From the NCBI GenBank assembly GCA_031267485.1, contig JAIRYY010000045.1, positions 1 to 21,250 on the forward strand: a stretch of 21,250 nucleotides of DNA, in the 5' to 3' direction. This DNA is from Tannerella sp. GTDB lineage: Bacteria > Bacteroidota > Bacteroidia > Bacteroidales > Tannerellaceae. Within the stretch, counting starts at the first letter, position 1; each line of letters starts with the position of its first letter. A model generated the notes under the pieces. That model was not told where the DNA came from, searched no databases, and saw only the letters and a program-made list of their open reading frames with translations. A program made the translations under genes and the position numbers. Positions 14,711-21,250 of this stretch are shown in pieces.

Positions 14711-14929
14711 TCAGTCCGGGATATGCGTTTCCTGTTCTTCGCGGAATGCCCGGAAATCTTTCATTATTTCCTCTATCTCCTCGATGAAATAAGGGTCTTC
14801 AACCTTGCCCCGGACTGCTTCGCAGTATTTCTCTATCGCCGGGAGCGCGCATATATCCTTGCCGCGGAGCACGAAATAAGGCTCCTCGTTCGCCAGGCAC
14901 TGCTTTATCATCTGTATCGGATTCTTCAT
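14711..14929 (-). CDS. Small acidic hypothetical protein (72 aa)
   Basis: The product begins MKNPIQMIKQCLANEEPYFV and has a mostly helical, acidic C-terminal half (YFIEEIEEIMKDFRAFREEQ). There is no signal peptide or recognised domain. Its coding character is supported by its fit in the operon, 11 bp before yigZ. Its first ~50 bp exist in a second copy (MRNPIQMIKQRLANGEP, 14955-15056) produced by a local tandem duplication, so this gene now starts inside the duplicated block. I do not know its function. Confidence 0.6.
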   Translation of the reverse strand: MKNPIQMIKQCLANEEPYFVLRGKDICALPAIEKYCEAVRGKVEDPYFIEEIEEIMKDFRAFREEQETHIPD

Positions 14930-15120
14930 TGAATTAAAAATTAAAAATTAAAAATTAAAAGCCGGGGCGCGGGCGTCCAGTTCTTTTGCCGGGAACGGGG
15001 CGGTGTGGCTCCCCGTTCGCCAGGCGCTGCTTTATCATCTGTATCGGATTCCTCATTGAATTAAAAATTAAAGGCCGGGGCGCGGACGTCCAGTTCTTTT
15101 GCCAGGAACGGAGCGGTGTG
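14881..15120. repeat. Tandem duplication of the uvrA 3' end / next-gene start
   Basis: Unit A (14881-15007, 127 bp) and unit B (15008-15120, 113 bp) both start GCTC and end CGGTGTG and are nearly identical. The 14-bp difference is two extra units of an AATTAAA heptamer array. Unit B contains the genuine uvrA 3' end plus a copy of the start of the small gene. Unit A contains a silent uvrA 3' remnant plus the start of the intact small gene. Confidence 0.85.
14955..15056 (-). pseudogene. Truncated duplicate of the 72-aa gene's start
   Basis: An ATG 4 bp after the uvrA stop opens a 33-residue frame starting MRNPIQMIKQRLANGEP. It matches the first ~17 residues of the downstream 72-aa protein, then runs into duplicated uvrA 3' sequence in another frame and stops. 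It looks like a by-product of the tandem duplication. It may still be translated because it keeps the original position just after uvrA. Confidence 0.6.
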
Positions 15121-17943
15121 GCTTTCCGTCTCTGCCGCGACGAGCTGTTCCGGCGTTCCGGCAAAAATCAGACAGCCTCCCCGTCTTCCGCCCCCGGGGC
15201 CCATGTCAATAATATAGTCGGCGGATTTTATAATATCCATATTATGTTCGATGATAATGACGGTATTGCCCTTGTCCACAAGTTTGTTCAGCACTCCGAG
15301 CAGCACCCGTATATCGTCAAAATGCAGTCCGGTGGTCGGTTCGTCGAGGACGTAGAGCGTCTTTCCCGTATCGCGCTTCGAGAGCTCGGTCGCCAGTTTC
15401 ACGCGCTGGTTTTCGCCGCCCGACAACGTCGTCGAGGGCTGTCCAAGCTTGATATATCCCAGCCCCACATCCTGCATCACCTTGATTTTATTCAGTATGA
15501 CGGGCACATTTTCGAAGAACCCGACGGCCATGTTGATCGTCATGTCGAGCACATCGGCAATCGATTTGCCGCGAAAGCGCACCTCCAGCGTTTCCCTGTT
15601 ATAGCGTTTCCCGTGACAGTCTTCGCAGGGGATATACACGTCGGGCAGGAAATTCATCTCTATGGTTTTGTAGCCGTTTCCCCGGCAGGTTTCACACCGC
15701 CCCCCCGAAACATTAAACGAGAAACGTCCGGGTTTGTATCCGCGTATTTTCGATTCCGGCAATTCGACGAACAGGTTGCGTATGTCGGAAAACACTCCGG
15801 TGTACGTAGCCGGATTGCTGCGCGGCGAACGCCCTATCGGCGACTGGTCCACACTGACAATCTTATCGGTATGTTCGATGCCGTCCACCGACCCGTACGG
15901 CAGTGGGATGGCGGACGAACGGTAAAAATGGCGGCTGAGAACCGGCTGCAGCGTGCCGTTTATCAGGCTCGACTTGCCGCTTCCCGACACGCCCGTGACG
16001 CATATCATCATGCCCAGGGGAATCGACACGTCCAGATTTTTCAGGTTGTTCCCGCTGACGCCTTTCAGGGTAAGGAAACATCCGTTGCCCTTTCGTCTCG
16101 ACGCGGGAATTTCGATGGACTTGCGCCCGTTCAGGTATGCCGACGTCAGGGTATCGGTTTTCATCATCTCCTGCGGCGTTCCGGCAAAGACCACTTCTCC
16201 GCCGAGACGTCCCGCCTTCGGCCCCATGTCCACCACATAATCGGCATTAAGCATCGTATCCCTGTCATGTTCCACGACAATGACCGAGTTCCCGGCATCG
16301 CGCAGTTCCTTCAATGAATGGATGAGGCGCCCGTTATCGCGCTGATGCAGTCCGATACTCGGCTCATCCAGGACGTAGAGCACGTTCACCAGCTGGCTGC
16401 CTATCTGAGTGGCAAGGCGTATCCGCTGGCTCTCGCCGCCCGACAGCGTAACCGAAGCCCTGTTGAGCGAAAGATAGTCAAGCCCCACATCCATGAGGAA
16501 TTTCAGCCTCGAACAGACTTCCTTCAATATCTCCGCCGCTATCTTTTTCTGCTGTACGGACATCTTTTCCTCAACCGACATCATCCACCCGTAAAGTTCC
16601 GATATCTCCATCGCGGAAAGTTCGGCAATATTCCGTCCTCCGATGCGGTAGTGCAGCGCTTCCCTGTTCAGGCGCTGCCCGTCGCAGCCGGGACACGGGG
16701 ATGTGCTGATGAACTGTCCCGCCCATTTCTGCGCTTTTGTCGGCGCCTCGTCCTCCTGCTGCATCAGGATATATTTGGCGACTCCCTCGTATGACAGCAT
16801 GTAGCTTGCGTTGCCCATGTATTCGTTGTTTACGGGCAGGCGTTCGTCCGTCCCGTTCATGATTTCGTCGACGGCATCTTCCGGCAGGTCGCGTATCGGC
16901 GTGTTGATCGTGGCGCCATGCTTTTTGCAAAGCGCGTCAATCTGCCAGAAAATCATCGAATTTTTATATTTGCCGAGCGCAACGATTCCTCCCCTGTAGA
17001 TGCTCAGCGACGGGTCGGGAACAATCTTGTTCATGTCCAGCAGGTTCACCGTGCCCAGCCCCTTGCAGCGCGGGCAGGCGCCGTGGGGCGAATTGAACGA
17101 GAAATTGTGCGGAGCGGGTTCGCTGTACGAGAGGCCCGTCACGGGGCACATCAGGCGGCGGCTGTAATAGCGCGTTTCGTCCGTGCCGGCATCGAGCAGC
17201 ATAATCAGCCCGTCGCCCTGTTTCATGGCCACGCGCAGGCTCTTTCTGAGGCGCACGTCCTCCGTGCCGGAGACAATCATCTTGTCTATCACGATTTCCA
17301 CGCTGTGCATTTTATAGCGGTCGAGCTTCATCCCCTCGCTAATCTCCATGAGCTGGCCGTCAACACGGACATTCGGATAGCCTTTTTTACGGATTTGCTC
17401 GAACAGCTCCCGGTAATGTCCCTTGCGGTTCCGCACGACAGGTGCGAGAATGTAGGTTTTATGCTCCCTGTAATCCCTGAGAATAAGGTCAAGTATCTGT
17501 TCTTCGGTGTACCGGACCATCTTCTCCCCGCTCCGGTAAGAGTATGCCTCGCCGGCGCGCGCATACAGCAGGCGCATGAAATCGTACACTTCGGTAGCCG
17601 TGCCGACCGTCGAGCGGGGGCTGCGGTTGGTCGTTTTCTGTTCAATGGAAATGACGGGGCTTAAACCGCTTATTTTATCGACGTCAGGCCGTTCCATGTT
17701 ACCGAGAAAATTGCGCGCATAGGGGGAAAATGTTTCGATATAGCGCCGCTGTCCCTCGGCAAAAATCGTGTCGAAAGCGAGTGACGACTTGCCGCTCCCG
17801 CTCATGCCGGTAATAACCGACAGCTTATTCCGCGGTATGCTCACATCTATATTTTTCAGGTTATGGACGCGCGCTCCGAATATGGATATGCATCCGCCCT
17901 CCTCTATATTTCCGTTTCCGGACATTTTACTCTCTTTTTCCAT
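15061..17943 (-). CDS. uvrA: Excinuclease ABC subunit UvrA
   Basis: UvrA is the damage-recognition ATPase of nucleotide excision repair and loads UvrB. The 960-residue product has two ABC halves: Walker A loops GMSGSGKSS (46-54) and GVSGSGKSS, signatures [12 protein letters not shown] and [12 protein letters not shown], and Walker [13 protein letters not shown] and [14 protein letters not shown]-terminal-half zinc module is intact ([20 protein letters not shown]). In the first zinc module the pair that is usually CxxC reads C266-P-V-T269, while C290-P-R-C293 is kept. Start: ATG at 17943, 9 bp after the preceding stop. ATG at 17925 (MSGNGN) has a better purine-rich upstream and may be used. 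Length and layout are normal for UvrA. Confidence 0.95.
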   Translation of the reverse strand: MEKESKMSGNGNIEEGGCISIFGARVHNLKNIDVSIPRNKLSVITGMSGSGKSSLAFDTIFAEGQRRYIETFSPYARNFLGNMERPDVDKISGLSPVISIEQKTTNRSPRSTVGTATEVYDFMRLLYARAGEAYSYRSGEKMVRYTEEQILDLILRDYREHKTYILAPVVRNRKGHYRELFEQIRKKGYPNVRVDGQLMEISEGMKLDRYKMHSVEIVIDKMIVSGTEDVRLRKSLRVAMKQGDGLIMLLDAGTDETRYYSRRLMCPVTGLSYSEPAPHNFSFNSPHGACPRCKGLGTVNLLDMNKIVPDPSLSIYRGGIVALGKYKNSMIFWQIDALCKKHGATINTPIRDLPEDAVDEIMNGTDERLPVNNEYMGNASYMLSYEGVAKYILMQQEDEAPTKAQKWAGQFISTSPCPGCDGQRLNREALHYRIGGRNIAELSAMEISELYGWMMSVEEKMSVQQKKIAAEILKEVCSRLKFLMDVGLDYLSLNRASVTLSGGESQRIRLATQIGSQLVNVLYVLDEPSIGLHQRDNGRLIHSLKELRDAGNSVIVVEHDRDTMLNADYVVDMGPKAGRLGGEVVFAGTPQEMMKTDTLTSAYLNGRKSIEIPASRRKGNGCFLTLKGVSGNNLKNLDVSIPLGMMICVTGVSGSGKSSLINGTLQPVLSRHFYRSSAIPLPYGSVDGIEHTDKIVSVDQSPIGRSPRSNPATYTGVFSDIRNLFVELPESKIRGYKPGRFSFNVSGGRCETCRGNGYKTIEMNFLPDVYIPCEDCHGKRYNRETLEVRFRGKSIADVLDMTINMAVGFFENVPVILNKIKVMQDVGLGYIKLGQPSTTLSGGENQRVKLATELSKRDTGKTLYVLDEPTTGLHFDDIRVLLGVLNKLVDKGNTVIIIEHNMDIIKSADYIIDMGPGGGRRGGCLIFAGTPEQLVAAETESHTAPFLAKELDVRAPAFNF

Positions 17944-17952
17944 GCGGTCAAA

Positions 17953-18972
17953 TTACCGGACGACCCAGCGTCCGTCGTGCACATAAGTATTGGCTGCATG
18001 ATAGAACAGCTCTCTTTTATCCGGAATCCGCACCGTATATTTCCCGCCGCCGGTCACGAGCTTCGAATCTTTCAGCCACGGATTGAAATATTTCAGGTCA
18101 TGGTAGGTGATGCCGTATCCGCGCGCAAAAGCGGCCAGGTCGGCGATATCCTCACTGACCTCGACCTCGCTGCAGGCTATCGGACGGTAAAGATTCTCCG
18201 CTTTCAGGATAAAGCCGTATTTGCCGGGATTCTCGAAAATCTGCTTGACGGCAAAAATACGGTAAGGGTATCTTGCCGATTCTTCCACCAGATGCAGGTT
18301 GAGGACAGACGTCTCCTGCTGTTTTTCCATCTGTCCCGATATGCGCCCCATTCCGGCATTGTAGGAAGAAGCGACAGCCGTCCAGTCGCCGTATTTCCCG
18401 TAAGCCTCCCGGAGATACCGGCATGCGGCCTCCGTGGATTTCGTCACATTGCGCCTCTCGTCGACCGTGGCCGTCACGCGAAGCCCGTAGTTTCTGCCCG
18501 TGCTCTCCAGAAACTGCCAGAGGCCTGCGGCGCGGGCCGGCGAGGTGGCCGTTGGGTCCAGATGACTTTCCACGACGGCAAGGTATTTGAAGTCGTCGGG
18601 AATACCGTTCGCTTTCAGGACGGGTTCGATAACCGGGAAATAGCGGTTAGCCCGTTTTATGAGCAGCATGGTGGTTGAATGGTAATACGTGAAACTGCTC
18701 AGCTCACGGTCCATTCCCTCGCGCATGTTGTAGCGGACAAGTTCAATCTCTTTTCCGCAAAACCGTACGGACGGGGGCGTTTCGGGCGAAACCGTAAACG
18801 ATCTCACAACGGGCCTGTCTTCTTCTTCGGCGGCGGTAGCGGTTGTAGTCGCGGTAGCGCTGGCGCTGTCAATAGCGGAATCGCGGTATCCGGCGAGCAG
18901 CAAAACCGCAGGACAAAGTACGCCTGCGGCCAGGAAAGCTGCTGTTCCATGCAATATTTTCATTTTATCCAT
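17953..18972 (-). CDS. GH23 (MltD-like) lytic transglycosylase
   Basis: The enzyme cleaves peptidoglycan glycan strands to 1,6-anhydromuropeptides, at or near the inner membrane or periplasm. The 339-residue product has a hydrophobic N-terminal export segment (about 9-28), an Ala/Thr-rich linker ([17 protein letters not shown]) and an SLT domain (about 105-230). Motifs are catalytic Glu135 in [19 protein letters not shown] (147-154) and ASSYNAG (201-207). The C-terminal part (about 245-330) resembles the linker of MltD homologues without a clear LysM repeat. A GGGAGGAG sequence lies immediately upstream and fits an ATG at 18963 better than the one at 18972. It sits between the T9SS-type gene and uvrA with about 9-bp gaps. 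Confidence 0.88.
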   Translation of the reverse strand: MDKMKILHGTAAFLAAGVLCPAVLLLAGYRDSAIDSASATATTTATAAEEEDRPVVRSFTVSPETPPSVRFCGKEIELVRYNMREGMDRELSSFTYYHSTTMLLIKRANRYFPVIEPVLKANGIPDDFKYLAVVESHLDPTATSPARAAGLWQFLESTGRNYGLRVTATVDERRNVTKSTEAACRYLREAYGKYGDWTAVASSYNAGMGRISGQMEKQQETSVLNLHLVEESARYPYRIFAVKQIFENPGKYGFILKAENLYRPIACSEVEVSEDIADLAAFARGYGITYHDLKYFNPWLKDSKLVTGGGKYTVRIPDKRELFYHAANTYVHDGRWVVR

Positions 18973-18981
18973 CTCCTCCCG

Positions 18982-20385
18982 TTATAATTGCGGTTCCTGT
19001 TCTGCCGTACCCGGCCCGGCGTCTCTCCCCCGCGTTCGGAACACGTTCACATCTCCTTTCCTCACGCCTTTCCGGCCATCCGTTCCCGTGTATTCTATCA
19101 GATAGTAATACGCCCCGGCGGGCACGTAATTCCCCCGGTATTTGCCGTCCCAGCCCTGCGACGGGTCTGTCCAGTAAAACAGTTCGGTACCCCAGCGGTT
19201 AAAAATCCGGCCCCGGAAATTCATTACGGATTTGCAGTTGACCCGGAATATGTCATTGATGCCGGGAGTGACGCCGGGAGAGAAGGCGTTCGGTATCTCC
19301 ATGACCGTCTCCGTGATGGCGATATCGAAGCTGTACTCTTCCACGCATCCGCCCGAACGGTTGCCCGTCTCCACCGTTATCCGGTACTTGCCGTTCCGGT
19401 CGAAAGTGTACTCCAGCGTTTCCGCATTGAAAAGGACGTCGGGCGAGGGATTTTCGTCCCTGAAGATTTTCCACGTGACCAGCGATGCGACGGGTTTGTT
19501 GACATGAGCGGTGAACGTGATGTGCGCGGGGGCCTGCAGTTCGCCCTCCGGGGCGTCCGCGCCGCCGCCCGCCGCCGCACCGGAAAGACTCATCACCGTG
19601 TCGGCGTGCAGTTCTATCGCCCTGGCCTCGTATGCGGGTATCGTCGCCGACTTCTCAACGCCGAAGTGACGCGCGAACGCATCGCCCGTCAGCGTAATCT
19701 CCGTATCCGTCAGCAGAAGCGGAAAATCAAGTTCGGGAGAGGCGGAGGGCATGAATGACGTGGCAAAGGGATGCGTGTCAAAAGATTTCGAAACATGCTC
19801 CGGCGAAAAACGCCCCGTCTCCCCGTTCCATTTCAGGGTCTCGTAGCTCAGCTCAAAAACGCGTTTCACCTTTTCGGGGACGCCTGACGGCGTATAGTAC
19901 GTCATATCCTCCAGGTCGGCATCTCCGTCAAAACGGATCCCGACACATTCGTTGAAATCCGGCATGACGTTGAAGCGCCGGATATTAAATTCATATTTGC
20001 TGTAGTCGATAATCCAGACATAACGCCTCATCGAGCCCTCGTCGACATAATATCCGCATCCGTCCTCGACGTCCGTAATCGTGGAGGTCGTACCGTTCTG
20101 CACGGACGTCACCCGGTCGGGGTCATTCAGGTCCGGCCGTGTCCGGTAGCGGCACCACTCGTGCGCCGTCGACGGCGACGTGTAGCTTATCTGCACGTTT
20201 TCCATTCCGTAAACGAGATATACCTGTATCCTGTTCCGCGTATTGTCGTCCGCCAGGAGCGGCGTCCCCCGTCCGCCCGTCACCCGGTAATACTCCGTCT
20301 GCTGCGCCGGCGCCGGCGTCGACAATGCGCCGGCAAGCAGCAGGGCCGCGTAAAACAGATTAAATTTTCTTCTTTTATTATCCAT
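18982..20385 (-). CDS. Secreted protein with gliding/T9SS (CHU_C-type) C-terminal domain
   Basis: The 467-residue protein has a signal peptide (1-27, cleavage after APA). Its N-terminal and middle parts are beta-rich and unassigned; a PKD-like stretch lies at about 280-355 (SLVTWKIFRDENPSPDVLFN). Residues 362-450 form a gliding motility-associated C-terminal domain: IPNAFSPGVTPGINDIFRV, FNRWGTELFYW, GWDGKYRGNYVPAGAYYYLI and RKGDVNVFR. Such domains direct export by the type IX system and cell-surface delivery. A 17-residue tail follows the domain, unusual because these domains normally end the protein. The frame extends to 20445, but the promoter at 20406-20437 lies inside that extension, so the ATG at 20385 is preferred. 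First gene of the operon. Confidence 0.85.
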   Translation of the reverse strand: MDNKRRKFNLFYAALLLAGALSTPAPAQQTEYYRVTGGRGTPLLADDNTRNRIQVYLVYGMENVQISYTSPSTAHEWCRYRTRPDLNDPDRVTSVQNGTTSTITDVEDGCGYYVDEGSMRRYVWIIDYSKYEFNIRRFNVMPDFNECVGIRFDGDADLEDMTYYTPSGVPEKVKRVFELSYETLKWNGETGRFSPEHVSKSFDTHPFATSFMPSASPELDFPLLLTDTEITLTGDAFARHFGVEKSATIPAYEARAIELHADTVMSLSGAAAGGGADAPEGELQAPAHITFTAHVNKPVASLVTWKIFRDENPSPDVLFNAETLEYTFDRNGKYRITVETGNRSGGCVEEYSFDIAITETVMEIPNAFSPGVTPGINDIFRVNCKSVMNFRGRIFNRWGTELFYWTDPSQGWDGKYRGNYVPAGAYYYLIEYTGTDGRKGVRKGDVNVFRTRGRDAGPGTAEQEPQL

Positions 20386-20405
20386 ATAACTTCCAAACAA
20401 GTCGC

Positions 20406-20437
20406 CAAAATTATAAATAATATCCGTCAATCGCAAA
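20406..20437 (-). promoter_or_regulatory. Promoter of the T9SS-type protein/mltD/uvrA operon
   Basis: On the minus strand, TTTG (20434-20437), 20 bp, then TAATTTTG (20406-20413) match the Bacteroidota consensus. The predicted start near 20399 leaves a leader of about 15 nt before the ATG at 20385. The following genes are separated by 9-16 bp, apart from the duplicated block after uvrA. Confidence 0.65.
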
Positions 20438-20529
20438 CTTTGCAATCCGGGGTTAACTCTTTTTTTGAGGGGCTATATCTTTTTGAAAATAAAGGACAGG
20501 CAACGTAAAGGCGAGTGGATACGCCTGTC

Positions 20530-20605
20530 CCGCGACCAGCGAACGCAGTGAAACAATCCAGCCTGTTCATACACCGGATTGCTTCACTGCGTTCGCTGGT
20601 CGCGG
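20530..20605. repeat. Long hairpin repeat with 23-bp perfect arms
   Basis: CCGCGACCAGCGAACGCAGT continues to GAA (20530-20552) and is perfectly inverted at 20583-20605. One mismatch inward, CAATCC/GGATTG extends the stem to about 30 bp with a 16-nt loop. The inner part matches the hairpin at 11410-11526 (GGATTGCTTCACTGCGTTCG). It is the main content of the 20446-20683 gap, downstream of the lipoprotein gene. Confidence 0.7.
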
Positions 20606-20683
20606 AGCGGCGCGAATTACCCGGATACGTACCCTATTCCGGCAAAACATTCAATAGCGCCTCAAAAAAAGAATTAACCAAAT

Positions 20684-21049
20684 TTATTTATCATATTCGT
20701 ATCTTAAAGTTGTTATATCAATATAAAAAATCTCCATTCCGCCAATGGGCGATTTCTTGTCCGATGGATAATAATTTCCGCTAAATGTCACCCTGACTAC
20801 AGTCTCTAATGAAATATCTTCCTTGAAATCCTTTATCAGGTACAGATTCACATTATCAATAGTACCGGATACGGATACCGAAATTCCCCACATGCCATAA
20901 TCCGTGAAATAGGATAAAATTCCCGGATTATTTGTATCCGTAACGGTGATCGTCTTTGTGGAATCTTCCGTTTGGTCCGCCATATCCTGCCCGCACGACG
21001 CACATGCCAGCAGTACCGTTATCAATAAAATCATATTTTTTATTTTCAT
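20684..21049 (-). CDS. Small hypothetical lipoprotein (121 aa)
   Basis: The product starts MKIKNMILLITVLLACASCG. LLAC at 13-16 is a good lipobox (Cys19 is an alternative), so it should be lipid-anchored. The mature part is about 100 residues, Asp/Thr-rich at first (QDMADQTEDSTKTITVTDTN), then beta-rich (YGMWGISVSVSGTIDNVNLY). I recognise no family. It lies downstream of the truncated gene at the right edge on the same strand. The GC content is clearly lower than that of the neighbouring operon. Confidence 0.7.
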   Translation of the reverse strand: MKIKNMILLITVLLACASCGQDMADQTEDSTKTITVTDTNNPGILSYFTDYGMWGISVSVSGTIDNVNLYLIKDFKEDISLETVVRVTFSGNYYPSDKKSPIGGMEIFYIDITTLRYEYDK

Positions 21050-21170
21050 AATTTGTATGTGTTAAAATGTTTGCTTCGGGGGAAGGCATGTTTATTTCCG
21101 CGGCTCCCGCTTCCACGTTCGGGAGCCTGCATCAGGCGTCATGATATGCCATGTATGAATACTTTTTCAT
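21050..21170 (-). pseudogene. Possible NVEALA-type peptide gene remnant
   Basis: From an ATG at 21170 the frame reads MKKYSYMAYHDA, a TGA, then CRLPNVEAGAAEINMPSPEA in the same frame. NVEA recalls the NVEALA motif of small Bacteroidota secreted peptides, which are typically encoded beside 6-bladed beta-propeller genes such as the one suspected just upstream. The signal region is too short and interrupted, so a decayed copy is possible. The match is only four residues, so chance cannot be excluded. Confidence 0.25.
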
Positions 21171-21178
21171 TGATTAAT

Positions 21179-21250
21179 TTATTTTTTGTGTTTTACCAGC
21201 ATAATCACCGGATTGTCTTCTTCGTCCAGTGTTGCTGCAATTTCTTTCAG
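21179..21250 (-). CDS. 3' end of a gene entering from the right edge (6-bladed beta-propeller-like?)
   Basis: The minus strand reads LKEIAATLDEEDNPVIMLVK followed by HKK and a TAA stop, open from the window edge. The ending DEEDNPVIMLVK resembles the C-terminus of Bacteroidota 6-bladed beta-propeller (DUF4934-type) lipoproteins, a tentative resemblance from memory. Codon content and the sharp stop support a real gene; the family does not follow from 23 residues. Confidence 0.5.
   Translation of the reverse strand: MKEIAATLDEEDNPVIMLVKHKK

Noticed and set aside
14986..16317. A 443-codon open frame on the plus strand
   Set aside because: It is antisense to uvrA, whose motifs are unmistakable. 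The shadow frame has no recognisable domain or start signals.

Overview
The window looks like a chromosomal segment of a host- or gut-associated member of the Bacteroidales (phylum Bacteroidota). The evidence is a SusC/SusD pair with an ECF sigma factor and a FecR-type anti-sigma factor, a type IX secretion/gliding C-terminal domain protein, and several copies of the Bacteroidota promoter signature (TTG or TTTG, 19-20 bp, TAnnTTTG[C]). Shine-Dalgarno sequences are mostly weak. I cannot name a species.

Region 1 (1-2030) holds a LuxR-type regulator (438-1193, +) and a ThiF/E1-like adenylyltransferase (1198-1956, -). They are convergent, with 4 bp between their stop codons. A third gene (1-120, -) runs off the left edge and is divergent from the regulator. 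Three TTACAC-N4-GTGTAA palindromes lie upstream of these genes. At two minus-strand promoters the palindrome centre is the same 30.5 bp from the -7 box. I read this as a small, probably autoregulated regulon of unknown function.

Region 2 (2034-11310, all -) is a compact polysaccharide utilization locus. In order of transcription it encodes an ECF sigma factor, a FecR anti-sigma factor, a SusC transporter with an STN signalling domain, a SusD lipoprotein and a GH115 xylan alpha-glucuronidase. Between the anti-sigma and susC genes, the opposite strand carries a promoter and an intrinsic terminator about 140 bp apart. This fits a DonS-like antisense sRNA repressing susC.

Region 3 (11314-13640) is a repeat island around one gene (12100-13041, +). 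That gene encodes a DUF6261-like helical protein with an Ig-like/MBG-type C-terminal module. Its leader contains a 41-bp tandem repeat built of two alternating palindromes. The flanks carry an 87-bp direct repeat, a 227-bp MITE-like element, nested palindromes and CAATGACG-type inverted repeats.

Region 4 (13646-20385, all -) is a probable six-gene operon: a type IX secretion/gliding CTD protein, a GH23 lytic transglycosylase, UvrA, a small hypothetical protein, a YigZ/IMPACT protein and MscL. The uvrA 3' end together with the start of the following gene has been tandemly duplicated.

Region 5 (20446-21250) has another long CAATCC-type hairpin, a small lipoprotein gene, a possible NVEALA-peptide fossil, and the last 23 codons of a gene entering from the right edge, perhaps a 6-bladed beta-propeller protein. 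I saw no tRNA, rRNA, CRISPR array or intact transposase.
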